Of a stretch of DNA of 64,000 bases, positions 35,135 to 43,783 are shown one piece after another. Below the pieces are notes generated by a model. It made no database searches. It was not told the DNA's origin and saw only the letters and a program-made list of their open reading frames with translations. Made by a program: the position numbers and the translations under genes. Source of the stretch: Dyella sp. M7H15-1 (GTDB lineage Bacteria; Pseudomonadota; Gammaproteobacteria; Xanthomonadales; Rhodanobacteraceae). The first letter of the stretch is position 1, and every line of letters starts with the position of its first letter. Where the stretch lies: positions 1,674,001 to 1,738,000 of the forward strand of contig NZ_CP035300.1 in NCBI RefSeq assembly GCF_004114615.1. Direction: 5' to 3'.

Positions 35135-35389
35135 TCAAGCGAGCGAGGTTCCTATAGCCATACCATTATCATCAAATGACAAGCTTGACAGCTTCATCGC
35201 CGCACCAAATTCCGAAAGTAGTCGCTCAGAACCGTCTTTAGTCATGGATATAGCCGTGTTACAGGATGAGTTGAATCTCATGCGCCCGTCACGAAGAAAT
35301 CGATTACGGCGCACCCTTACTCCTGATTCCGTGACCTCCCAACGCGCAGTGCACATGGCCTCTGGGTTTGCGAGTGATCTTTGACTCAT
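35135..35389 (-). CDS. Short hypothetical ORF
   Basis: 84-codon frame in the accessory patch, same strand as the orphan gene downstream. The predicted product (MSQRSLANPEAMCTARWEVT, later SSLSFDDNGMAIGTSLA) matches nothing I know, and no good ribosome binding site is present. It contains one copy of the repeated CCTGATTCCGTG motif. It could be a fragment or chance open frame. Confidence 0.3.
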   Translation of the reverse strand: MSQRSLANPEAMCTARWEVTESGVRVRRNRFLRDGRMRFNSSCNTAISMTKDGSERLLSEFGAAMKLSSLSFDDNGMAIGTSLA

Positions 35390-35581
35390 CCGGCGGGTGA
35401 GTGGGTGATCTCACGCAAAGCAAGTGGGCATGCGGGGTGCGAGTCAGGAGCCCACGGAATCAGGTTACTATAAGAGCTTCTTTTATCCAGGCACTCAGGT
35501 TTTAGCCTGATATTTGGAAGATAAGTCAGTCGGTAACTATTCACCTGATTCCGTGACCTCTCCTCGGCACGTAAGCGCTCG

Positions 35582-35834
35582 CTACCCGGCGTCCTTGATG
35601 CCCCCATGTGCATGATGTAGATCAGAGCGCATCGGCTTATCGGCAAACAGCGTCTTCCAGACGCGTGGAGTCAGTTCATGGACGCGCGCCTGCGGATGCT
35701 CGCCCACGCGCTGCAAGACATCGACCAGGTAGTCGTAGGGATTAACGTCGTGCAAGCGACAGGTCGCCAGCAAGCTTTGCACGATGGCGATCTGCTGGGC
35801 GCCCAGTGCCCTACCCGATCCAGCGGATACTGGC
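35582..35834 (-). pseudogene. IS66 family transposase C-terminal fragment
   Basis: The minus strand encodes QIAIVQSLLATCRLHDVNPY, then DYLVDVLQRVGEHP and VHELTPRVWKTLFADKPMRS, the distinctive C-terminal end of IS66 (TnpC) transposases. No start codon or upstream catalytic region exists; the fragment begins directly after the bamD stop codon. It is an IS remnant and not an active element. Confidence 0.85.
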
Positions 35835-36695
35835 TCAGTAATGCCCCGAGAACGGAATCATCTTGCGCAGCAGTGACGGTGAGTGCGGCCAATGTGGATC
35901 CTTCAGGTACGGATGATCCGGATAGTTGAGCGCCAACACTTTGCGGACCTGATCAGCCTGCTGCTTCTGATTGAGGCTGAGGTAGCTGCGGCACAGTATG
36001 GCCAAGGCATCGCCGGCCTGCGGCGACTCCTGATAGTGCTCGATCACGTACTGGGCACGATCGGCCGATGCTACATAGGCCTTCTTGCGCAGGTAGAACT
36101 TGGCTACGTTGATTTCGAACTGAGCCAGCACATTGCGCAGGTAGATCATGCGCTGACGGGCATCCGTAGCGTAGGCGCTGTCCGGGAAGCGGCGACTGAG
36201 GTCAGAGAAATCGTCGAAGGCCCTCAGGTTGTAGCCCTGATCGCGACGTGCCTGGGCGCCAGTGCGTTCGCTGGCAAAGGCGCGCTCGATGACACCGCTG
36301 GTGCGATCAAAGTTGATCAGGCCACGCAGGTAATAGGCATAATCCACATGTGGATTGAGTGGATTGGTCTTGATGAAGCGGTTGACGGTGGAATACGCAT
36401 CATCCGGCTTGTTGTTCTTGTATTGCGCATAAGCCAGTTCAAGCTGGGACTGCTCATTGAACGGGCCTGACGGGAAACGGGCGATCAGACGCTGGTAGGC
36501 TTTCTCGGCCGCCGAGTAATCGGAATGGATCAGATCGTTATGAGCCCTGGCGTAAAGCAGCGGCAATGGCAGGGTATCGAGCGGGTCGCCCTTATGCCCG
36601 AACCACGAGCAAGCGCTCATCGTCAAGGCCAGAACGAGCACCATCAATACTTTAAGGGCAGATGTCGGGGCGACTGGCAGCTTGGTTACGCGCAT
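35835..36695 (-). CDS. bamD: Outer membrane assembly lipoprotein BamD
   Basis: 286-aa essential lipoprotein of the beta-barrel assembly machine. The signal peptide ends LALTMSAC (lipobox Cys about residue 29). Tandem TPR repeats follow (YSAAEKAYQRLIARFPSGPF, LELAYAQYKNNKPDDAY, DDFSDLSRRFPDSAYATDAR). The ATG at 36695 begins a proper signal peptide. The longer upstream frame crosses a GGGACTC repeat and is noncoding. The IS66 fragment begins immediately after the stop, so the extreme C-terminus may have been altered. Confidence 0.92.
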   Translation of the reverse strand: MRVTKLPVAPTSALKVLMVLVLALTMSACSWFGHKGDPLDTLPLPLLYARAHNDLIHSDYSAAEKAYQRLIARFPSGPFNEQSQLELAYAQYKNNKPDDAYSTVNRFIKTNPLNPHVDYAYYLRGLINFDRTSGVIERAFASERTGAQARRDQGYNLRAFDDFSDLSRRFPDSAYATDARQRMIYLRNVLAQFEINVAKFYLRKKAYVASADRAQYVIEHYQESPQAGDALAILCRSYLSLNQKQQADQVRKVLALNYPDHPYLKDPHWPHSPSLLRKMIPFSGHY

Positions 36696-36745
36696 GAGTA
36701 AGGGGTTCAGATGTTTGAGCGAAAAGGGATGATAGCTGATAGAGC

Positions 36746-36901
36746 CGGGACTCGGGACTGTGGACTCGGGACTCGGCTGAGCAGCATCGGTGGCATGGTG
36801 TTCTTCGGCTTCAACGATCAGCGGGGAGCGGGAAGATCGTTGGAAGGCTTCGGTCTGCGGGTTCCTCCCCAAGTCCGGAGTCTCCCGTTTCGAGTCCCGG
36901 C
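36746..36901. repeat. Inverted heptamer arrays between bamD and rluD
   Basis: Degenerate GGGACTC units (36746-36776) face degenerate GAGTCCC units (36872-36901) across about 95 bp. They lie in the divergent bamD-rluD promoter region and end 4 bp before the rluD start codon. Confidence 0.75.
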
Positions 36902-36904
36902 CCT

Positions 36905-37861
36905 ATGACGACCATCATTCGTCATAGGGCCGTTGTCCCCCTGGCGGCCGCAGGTCGGAGGTTCGACCAGACCCTGGCCTTGATGTTCCCGGACTACTCC
37001 CGTTCCCGCCTCACCGCATGGGTGAAGGCCGGAGCAGTCACCCTGGATGGCGCCCCGGCAGCGCCGCGCCACTTGTTGCGCGGCGGTGAACGGGTGCAGC
37101 TGGAGGCCGAGCTGGAGATCGAGGTTGCCAGCTCGCCTGAGGACATCGCTTTGGACATCGTCCACGAAGACGAACACCTGCTGGTCATGAATAAGCCCGC
37201 TGGCCTGGTAGTGCACCCTGGTGCGGGCAACGCTGCCGGCACCGTGCTCAATGCCCTGCTACACCACGATCCGAAGCTGGCCGAACTGCCGCGTGGTGGC
37301 ATCGTGCACCGCCTGGACAAGGACACCTCCGGCCTGATGGTGGTGGCCAAGACCCTGGCCACCCACACTGCCCTGGTGGACATGCTTTCTCGACATGCGG
37401 TCGAGCGGCAATACGAAGCCATCGTGCTGGGCACCCTGATCGCCGGCGGCACCGTCGACGCGCCCATCGGTCGCCATATGACCGACCGCCTGCGCCAAGC
37501 CGTGCGCGACGAAGAAGACGGCAAGCACGCCGTCACTCACTATCGTCTGCGCGAGCGCTTCCGCGCGCACACTCTGATCCAGTGCAATCTGGAAACCGGA
37601 CGCACCCACCAGATTCGCGTGCATCTGGCGCATATCGGACATCCGCTGGTCGGCGATCCACTGTACGGTGGCGGTCTCCGCTTGCCGAAAGGTGCCACGG
37701 CGGAGCTCGTTGGCGTATTGCGCGGGTTTCGTCGGCAGGCATTGCACGCGGAACGCTTGGCATTTGAGCATCCGGCGGACGGAAGGTTCATGCAATTCAA
37801 GGCGGCTGAACCCTTGGATCTTGAGATACTCATCAGGGCGCTCAAAGAGGATGCAGGGTGA
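36905..37861 (+). CDS. rluD: Ribosomal large subunit pseudouridine synthase D
   Basis: 318-aa enzyme making pseudouridines 1911/1915/1917 in 23S rRNA helix 69. An N-terminal S4 domain ([27 protein letters not shown]) is followed by the catalytic motif [20 protein letters not shown] with the essential Asp. [20 protein letters not shown] is the second family motif. The divergent arrangement with bamD is conserved in gammaproteobacteria. An ATGA-like (GTGA) overlap joins it to the glycosyltransferase gene. Confidence 0.95.
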   Translation: MTTIIRHRAVVPLAAAGRRFDQTLALMFPDYSRSRLTAWVKAGAVTLDGAPAAPRHLLRGGERVQLEAELEIEVASSPEDIALDIVHEDEHLLVMNKPAGLVVHPGAGNAAGTVLNALLHHDPKLAELPRGGIVHRLDKDTSGLMVVAKTLATHTALVDMLSRHAVERQYEAIVLGTLIAGGTVDAPIGRHMTDRLRQAVRDEEDGKHAVTHYRLRERFRAHTLIQCNLETGRTHQIRVHLAHIGHPLVGDPLYGGGLRLPKGATAELVGVLRGFRRQALHAERLAFEHPADGRFMQFKAAEPLDLEILIRALKEDAG

Positions 37862-39240
37862 ATACCATTGTGACGACCAAAGGAACGCCATGGCGGTTCT
37901 TGCCTTTGCTTTGTCTTTTGCTTGTGCTCTTGCTTGGATTGTATTTGCGTCTTGGGACTGCGACGGGTACACAAGTCGATCGACCCATTCGTAACGATGC
38001 GAAGGATTACGTTGCCTATGCGTGGAACTTGAAAATATCCGGTGTTTATTCTTCAGACCCCTCCGCGCTTATCGGGTCATCTGTTCTAACGCCTCAGCCC
38101 GATGCGGCAAGACCCCCAGCTTATCCCTGGTTATTGCGCACTATGATGGGTGCGCGATTGGATCGCTCATTTTTATCGAGGGTCTGCTATGCCCAGGCTT
38201 GGATAGCTGAAGCGACATTGTTGTGTGCCACGCTGCTGGCGATGGAATTGGTCGGCGTTTGGGCCGGTTTGATCCTTGGGTTGCTAGTAGCACTGAGTCC
38301 TCATCAGAGTATCTATGTAGCCTATCTACTGACAGAGACCACTTTTGGAGGGGTGGTGGTGCTGGCAACGGGGGCCGCGGTGCTTGCGCTTAGATCTAAT
38401 CAGCCACACTGGAGGCTGATGTTCTCTTGCTGCGCTGGAATTTTATTCGGACTGAGTTGTTTGACCAGGCCGACACTCGATCAATGGCCATTTGCATTGG
38501 TTTTTATGCTGCTATGGCCTTCAATCCGACGCTTTCGGGGTGAAATTATTGCTCTTGTATTGGGCTTCATCCTCATGATGTCCCCATGGTGGCTGCGTAA
38601 CGAAATCACGCTGCATCGAATGTCTGATCCCGGAAAGATGATCGAAACCTTGCACGACGGCAGCTATCCGAATTTCCGCTATGAGGATCGGCCTGAAACA
38701 TTTGGATATCCTTATAGTTTTGATCCAAATACCCCAAGGGCTGTATCAAGTTTGTCAGGCATTTTTGAAGACTTGCGCATTAAATTTACGAGCAATCCCG
38801 TTGAAATGGTTAACTGGTATCTGTTCGGAAAGGTCGCTTATTTCTTCCATTGGTCTCCACCAGACGGCTGGGCCGATATGTTTACCTATCCGGTGTTGCG
38901 CTCCCCTTGGCTTACATCGACAATATTCATTATTATAACTTCCGTGATGCTAAGTTTATATACGCCACTGATTATTTTTGGCTTGCTTGGAACCTGTGTG
39001 GCGTTTTTGTCGCGGACCAAGATTCTATTTGGATCGGTAAAGGCAGATGGTATTCGTTTTGTTGCCTTGTTACACCTTTTTGCTATCGGCGTACATGTGA
39101 TGGGTGCGCCTTTTGCTCGCTATAGCGTTCCATTTAGGCCAATAACTTTTCTGCTAGCCATATTTCTTATGGTATGGATCTACCGGTCCTATTACGTAGG
39201 GAAACAATCCTCCGTGGTCGACACTGTCGACAATGCATGA
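37858..39240 (+). CDS. GT39/ArnT-like membrane glycosyltransferase
   Basis: 460-aa integral membrane protein with about ten predicted helices. The first helix is followed by the acidic loop [17 protein letters not shown], resembling the catalytic DxxDY-type loop of GT-C (PMT/ArnT) enzymes that use polyprenyl-phosphate sugars. PPAYPWLLR and [15 protein letters not shown] also fit that family. Codon use is AT-richer than in rluD and pgeF, which are usually adjacent, so it looks inserted. The GTG start overlapping the rluD stop is the most economical choice. Acceptor and sugar are unknown. Confidence 0.7.
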   Translation: MNTIVTTKGTPWRFLPLLCLLLVLLLGLYLRLGTATGTQVDRPIRNDAKDYVAYAWNLKISGVYSSDPSALIGSSVLTPQPDAARPPAYPWLLRTMMGARLDRSFLSRVCYAQAWIAEATLLCATLLAMELVGVWAGLILGLLVALSPHQSIYVAYLLTETTFGGVVVLATGAAVLALRSNQPHWRLMFSCCAGILFGLSCLTRPTLDQWPFALVFMLLWPSIRRFRGEIIALVLGFILMMSPWWLRNEITLHRMSDPGKMIETLHDGSYPNFRYEDRPETFGYPYSFDPNTPRAVSSLSGIFEDLRIKFTSNPVEMVNWYLFGKVAYFFHWSPPDGWADMFTYPVLRSPWLTSTIFIIITSVMLSLYTPLIIFGLLGTCVAFLSRTKILFGSVKADGIRFVALLHLFAIGVHVMGAPFARYSVPFRPITFLLAIFLMVWIYRSYYVGKQSSVVDTVDNA

Positions 39241-39306
39241 GGTGCGAGTGGTATATCCAGGCAATTTTGAAATGCCTCCGTGGTTTTTGCATAATGTTGC
39301 CTATTT

Positions 39307-40053
39307 ATGAGCGGATCCTGGATTTTTCCTGACTGGCCCTCGCCAGCCAGAGTGCATGCGACCGTCACGACACGCGATGGTCCGGGTATATCTCAGCCCC
39401 CTTTCGGCCAGTTCAATCTCGGTTTACGCAGTGGCGAATATGAATACACGGTGCGTAGCAACCGGGGCGCTTTACGCCAATCGCTGGACCTGCCCGCCGA
39501 GCCACGCTGGTTACGGCAGGTACATGGCAAGGTTGTAGCCGATCTTGGTCTACTGCCTAGTTCGGATGAACCAGAGGCGGATGCCGCGGTTTCACACCTG
39601 CCCGGAACAGTGCTGGCGATTCTCACTGCCGATTGCCTACCGGTGTTGTTCTGTACCCAGGACGGCGCCACCATTGGGGCGGCACATGCAGGATGGCGAG
39701 GCTTGGCAGCGGGTGTGCTGGAAGAAACGGTGGAGCAAATGCAGCGGCCTTCGGCTAGCGTGTTGGCTTGGCTAGGCCCGTGTATTGGCGCACTTTCTTA
39801 TGAGGTGGGTGATGAGGTGCGCAAAGCATTCGTGGAACATGATGCGACTGCTGAGGAAGCTTTTGAGGCGACGCGTCCAGGTCATTGGCTATGTGATCTG
39901 GCCATGCTGGCGCGGCAGCGGTTGAAGGCGGCAGGGGTCCGAGGCATTTATGGCGGCGGCTTCGACACCCGCGTTGACACGCGTTTTTATTCCTACCGCC
40001 GCGAAGGCGCCCGTGGCGGACGCTTCGCCAGCTTGATCTGGCTGGCGCCGTAG
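39307..40053 (+). CDS. pgeF: Purine nucleoside phosphorylase / peptidoglycan editing factor PgeF (YfiH)
   Basis: 248-aa multicopper-oxidase-like (DUF152) protein. Metal-site residues are visible in RQVHGKVV (His), TADCLPVLF (Cys) and GAAHAGWRGLAAGVLE (His). Family members are purine nucleoside phosphorylases, and E. coli YfiH edits misincorporated L-Ser in peptidoglycan precursors. Its TAG stop codon is supplied by the first bases of the palindromic repeat at 40049-40125. Confidence 0.9.
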   Translation: MSGSWIFPDWPSPARVHATVTTRDGPGISQPPFGQFNLGLRSGEYEYTVRSNRGALRQSLDLPAEPRWLRQVHGKVVADLGLLPSSDEPEADAAVSHLPGTVLAILTADCLPVLFCTQDGATIGAAHAGWRGLAAGVLEETVEQMQRPSASVLAWLGPCIGALSYEVGDEVRKAFVEHDATAEEAFEATRPGHWLCDLAMLARQRLKAAGVRGIYGGGFDTRVDTRFYSYRREGARGGRFASLIWLAP

Positions 40054-40125
40054 GTTGGGGTGAAAACCCCAACATCGGGATGCATGTACGCATGGACGAT
40101 GTTGGGGTTTGCACCCCAACCTACG
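40049..40125. repeat. Short palindromic repeat (CGTAGGTTGGGGTG type), copy 1
   Basis: 29-bp inverted arms, CGTAGGTTGGGGTGAAAACC... (40049-40077) and the complement (40097-40125), with each arm itself a small hairpin (TTGGGGTgaaaACCCCAA). It overlaps the pgeF stop codon and may act as its terminator. A diverged copy is at 47554-47625. Confidence 0.8.
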
Positions 40126-40152
40126 CGGACTTAACGCCCCCGCTGAGCCAAA

Positions 40153-40180
40153 CTTGAATCATTCCGTCGTGTCCGCATCT
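40153..40180 (+). promoter_or_regulatory. Sigma-32 (heat shock)-type promoter of clpB
   Basis: CTTGAA at 40153-40158, then 14 bp, then CCGCATCT at 40173-40180, against the sigma-32 consensus CTTGAA-N13-15-CCCCATnT (7 of 8 in the -10 element). It is 50 bp before the clpB start, the expected position for a heat-shock gene. Confidence 0.7.
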
Positions 40181-40229
40181 CTTCCGGCAGTGGCGGTCTG
40201 TCCGCCAAACCTTATTTGGGGATACATCG

Positions 40230-42812
40230 ATGCGAACGGACAAACTTACCTCGCGTTTTCAACAAGCGCTGGCCGATGCGCAATCATTAGCGATTGGACG
40301 CGACCACAACATGCTCGAACCGGTGCATCTGATGGCGGCCCTGCTCGACCAGCAAGGCGGTTCGACTGCGCCGCTGCTTACCCAGGCCCATGTCAACGTG
40401 CCGGCGTTCCATCAGCGCGTTGTGGAAATGCTTGAGCGCTTGCCGAAGGTCCGCGGGCAGGAAGGCAATATCCATGCAGGCAACGATCTGACGCGCCTGT
40501 TCAATCTCACCGACAAGCTTGCGCAACAGCGCGGCGATCAGTTCATCGCGAGCGAACTGTTTGTGTTGGCTGCGCTGGAAGACAAGGGCGAACTAGGCGC
40601 GGCACTGAAAGCCGCGGGTGCCACCAAGGCGCATCTGGACGCCGCGATCGAAAAGCTGCGCGGCGGTGAAAAGGTGCAAAGCGAAAACGCCGAGGATCAA
40701 CGCCAGGCGCTGGAAAAATACTGTGTCGATCTCACCGCACGTGCCGAAAACGGCAAGCTCGATCCGGTGATCGGCCGCGACGAAGAAATCCGCCGTACCA
40801 TCCAGGTGCTGCAGCGTCGCACCAAGAACAATCCGGTGCTGATCGGCGAACCGGGCGTGGGCAAGACCGCCATCGCCGAAGGTCTCGCGCAGCGCATCGT
40901 GAAGGGCGAAGTGCCAGAAGGCCTGCGCGATCGCCGCGTGCTGGCGCTCGACATGGGCGCGTTGATCGCGGGCTCCAAGTTCCGCGGAGAATTCGAAGAG
41001 CGACTGAAAGCGGTGCTCAACGACCTGGCCAAGAACGAAGGCCAGATCATCCTGTTCATCGACGAGCTGCACACCATGGTCGGCGCCGGCAAGGCCGACG
41101 GCGCCATGGATGCCGGCAACATGCTCAAGCCCGCGCTGGCACGTGGCGAACTGCATTGCATCGGCGCCACCACGCTGGATGAATACCGCAAGTACATCGA
41201 AAAAGATGCTGCGTTGGAACGCCGCTTCCAGAAGGTGTTCGTGGGCGAGCCTAGCGTGGAGGACACCATCGCCATCCTGCGTGGCCTGAAGGAACGCTAC
41301 GCCGTGCATCACGGCGTGGAAATCACCGATCCGGCGATCGTTGCCGCGGCCACACTGTCCAATCGCTACATTACCGACCGCCAGTTGCCGGACAAGGCCA
41401 TCGACCTGATGGACGAAGCCGGGTCACGCATCCGCATGGAAATCGATTCCAAGCCGGAAGAACTCGATCGCCTGGAGCGCCGCCTGATCCAGCTCAAGAT
41501 CCAACGCGAGATGCTGAAGAAGGAAGCCGACGAAGCTTCCAAGAAACGCCTCGCCGATCTCGACATGGATATCGGCAAGCTAGAACGCGAATTCTCCGAC
41601 CTCAACGAAATCTGGAAATCCGAGAAGGCGGCGTTGCAGGGTGCCACCAAGATCAAGGAACAGATCGAGCAGGCCCGCCAGGAACTGGAATCCGCGCAGC
41701 GCCAGCAAGACTACGCCAAGATGAGCGAAATCCAGTACGGCAAATTGCCCGAACTGGAAAAGCGACTCGCTGCGGCGCAAGCGGCTGAACAGCAGGAATT
41801 CAAGCTGGTGCAAGATCGCGTCACCGAGGAAGAAATTGCCGAGGTGGTGTCGCGCTGGACCGGCATTCCGGTCAGCAAAATGTTGGAAGGCGAGCGCGAC
41901 AAGCTGCTGCATATGGAGGAGTCGCTGCACCAACGCGTAGTAGGCCAGGATGAAGCCGTGCGTGCGGTCTCCGACGCGATCCGTCGAGCACGTGCCGGTC
42001 TTTCGGATCCGAATCGCCCGTATGGCTCTTTCCTGTTCCTCGGTCCGACCGGTGTGGGCAAGACCGAGTTGTGCAAGGCACTGGCCGAGTTCCTGTTCGA
42101 CACGCAGGATGCCATGGTGCGCATCGACATGAGCGAGTTCATGGAAAAACACTCCGTGAGCCGTTTGATTGGCGCACCGCCGGGTTACGTCGGTTACGAA
42201 GAGGGCGGTTATCTCACCGAGGCCGTGCGGCGCCGTCCGTACAGCGTGATCCTGCTGGACGAAGTGGAGAAAGCGCATCCGGACGTGTTCAACATCCTGC
42301 TGCAGGTGCTGGACGACGGCCGGCTGACCGATGGCCAGGGCCGCACCGTGGATTTCCGCAACACCGTCATCGTGATGACCTCCAACCTCGGTTCGCAGTT
42401 GATCCAGGAGCAGGCCGGCGATTCGGAAGCTGACTACCTGCAAATGAAGGCATCGGTGCTCGGGGTGGTGCAGGCGCACTTCCGTCCGGAATTCATCAAT
42501 CGCCTGGATGAGCTGGTGGTGTTCCGCCCGCTGGAGAAGAAGCAAATCCGCGCCATTGCACGTATCCAGCTCGCCTATCTGGAGAAGCGCCTGGCCGAGC
42601 GGCAGTTGAAGCTGGACATCGGCGACAAGGCGCTGGATCTGCTGGGCAATGTTGGTTTTGATCCGGTGTATGGCGCGCGTCCGCTCAAGCGCGCAATCCA
42701 GCAGCAGCTCGAAAATCCGCTGGCGAGGGACATCCTGGAAGGACGTTTTGCAGGCGGCGACGCCATCGTGGTGGAGGCCGAAGGCGGACGTCTTTCATTC
42801 CATAAGGGCTGA
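40230..42812 (+). CDS. clpB: ATP-dependent protein disaggregase ClpB
   Basis: 860-aa Hsp100 chaperone that works with DnaK to resolubilise aggregates. An N-terminal Clp_N repeat domain (residues 1-145) is followed by AAA-1 with Walker A GEPGVGKT (about 205) and Walker [11 protein letters not shown]. The M-domain coiled coil is at about 410-525, AAA-2 carries GPTGVGKTE (about 608) and [14 protein letters not shown], and a C-terminal D2-small domain ends the protein. No ClpP-binding IGF/L loop is apparent. Expression from a sigma-32-like promoter is predicted. Confidence 0.97.
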   Translation: MRTDKLTSRFQQALADAQSLAIGRDHNMLEPVHLMAALLDQQGGSTAPLLTQAHVNVPAFHQRVVEMLERLPKVRGQEGNIHAGNDLTRLFNLTDKLAQQRGDQFIASELFVLAALEDKGELGAALKAAGATKAHLDAAIEKLRGGEKVQSENAEDQRQALEKYCVDLTARAENGKLDPVIGRDEEIRRTIQVLQRRTKNNPVLIGEPGVGKTAIAEGLAQRIVKGEVPEGLRDRRVLALDMGALIAGSKFRGEFEERLKAVLNDLAKNEGQIILFIDELHTMVGAGKADGAMDAGNMLKPALARGELHCIGATTLDEYRKYIEKDAALERRFQKVFVGEPSVEDTIAILRGLKERYAVHHGVEITDPAIVAAATLSNRYITDRQLPDKAIDLMDEAGSRIRMEIDSKPEELDRLERRLIQLKIQREMLKKEADEASKKRLADLDMDIGKLEREFSDLNEIWKSEKAALQGATKIKEQIEQARQELESAQRQQDYAKMSEIQYGKLPELEKRLAAAQAAEQQEFKLVQDRVTEEEIAEVVSRWTGIPVSKMLEGERDKLLHMEESLHQRVVGQDEAVRAVSDAIRRARAGLSDPNRPYGSFLFLGPTGVGKTELCKALAEFLFDTQDAMVRIDMSEFMEKHSVSRLIGAPPGYVGYEEGGYLTEAVRRRPYSVILLDEVEKAHPDVFNILLQVLDDGRLTDGQGRTVDFRNTVIVMTSNLGSQLIQEQAGDSEADYLQMKASVLGVVQAHFRPEFINRLDELVVFRPLEKKQIRAIARIQLAYLEKRLAERQLKLDIGDKALDLLGNVGFDPVYGARPLKRAIQQQLENPLARDILEGRFAGGDAIVVEAEGGRLSFHKG

Positions 42813-42830
42813 TTGAGTCAAAGGGGGAGG

Positions 42831-43253
42831 TCAACCCGCAAGCAACAAATTGGTGAAAGGCTTGCGGCTCTTCCAGCGATAGCCGTCGAAGTCTCGAGCG
42901 TCGGTGGAAAGAATCCGGCCTTCGCCGAGTTCCTCGGCGAGCACGATGAGCGATGCATCGGCCAGATCCATCGGCAGATTCGCATAACGCTGCATCAGCG
43001 TTTCGATGCGATGCAAGGCTGTCTCGGGCAGGTCGGTGACGGTAGCGGCGCCGCGCGCAATATCTCGCACGAAGACGATCGCCTGTGCCGGATGCACGCG
43101 GTGCGCAATAAGATGCACCACCTCGGTCAGTACTGGCCAAGTGGTAACGAAGCCTTCCGCCGAGTATTTCTTCGCGGCCTCGACGGCGCGTTTGTGATGG
43201 CGGTCGCGGCGGCTTCCCAGCGCGATCCAGAAACCAGAATCCGCAAGAATCAT
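42831..43253 (-). CDS. vapC: PIN-domain toxin (VapC family)
   Basis: 140-aa PIN-fold ribonuclease. The acidic residues expected at the metal site are present: Asp5 in ILADSGFWIAL, Glu in VLTEVVH, Asp in MDLADASLIVLAEE and Asp in STDARDFDGY. The start overlaps the antitoxin stop (ATGA), the usual antitoxin-toxin coupling. It converges with clpB, leaving only 18 bp between stop codons. Confidence 0.85.
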   Translation of the reverse strand: MILADSGFWIALGSRRDRHHKRAVEAAKKYSAEGFVTTWPVLTEVVHLIAHRVHPAQAIVFVRDIARGAATVTDLPETALHRIETLMQRYANLPMDLADASLIVLAEELGEGRILSTDARDFDGYRWKSRKPFTNLLLAG

Positions 43254-43606
43254 CGCTTACCACCGGTTTTGCCTCGGTTGCTTCGGGATCGCGCTTTCTT
43301 TGCCGAGTAAGGCGGTGCGGGCTCGTTGATGACGTATGGAAGTTTCTCTTCGAGCGAGGAGGTCAGGTAGTCCTTGTAGCGACTGGACAAATCGACCGGT
43401 GCATCGAAACCGCCGATATAACCGGAGGCTTGCATAAGCTCGAATGCGTTCGGGCGTGCTTTGGCATGCCGCGCGTAGTACTCGCGTAGTGCGTCGCGGA
43501 GCAGATCGGAGGCGTTGTGGCCGCCTTCGCCTTCAGTTAATTCAATGAAGCGCTGGGCATCCTCGCCAGTGAGGCGGGCATTGATGCGGATGGACGCCGT
43601 ATTCAT
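43250..43606 (-). CDS. Ribbon-helix-helix antitoxin partner of the PIN toxin
   Basis: 118-aa protein with an N-terminal ribbon-helix-helix DNA-binding domain (SIRINARLTGEDAQRFIELT, then NASDLLRDALREYYARH). The longer C-terminal part (about 50-118) would bind the toxin, ending in a basic Lys/Arg tail. The ATG at 43606 gives the RHH strand at the very N-terminus. It is expected to neutralise VapC and repress the operon. Confidence 0.78.
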   Translation of the reverse strand: MNTASIRINARLTGEDAQRFIELTEGEGGHNASDLLRDALREYYARHAKARPNAFELMQASGYIGGFDAPVDLSSRYKDYLTSSLEEKLPYVINEPAPPYSAKKARSRSNRGKTGGKR

Positions 43607-43783
43607 AAGCAGTGCCTGTAGTCGAGCTGTCATAAACGTATGACAATCCAGCGATGAATGCAACTGCGTGGGACTAAGTCCCCAGGTTGGGCAAAGCCGG
43701 GGTGACGATCAAGCACGATTATCTATTGGAATTGTCATCCCGGCTTGCCAGTCTTCCAAGCCCACGATGCCAGATCGAACGAC

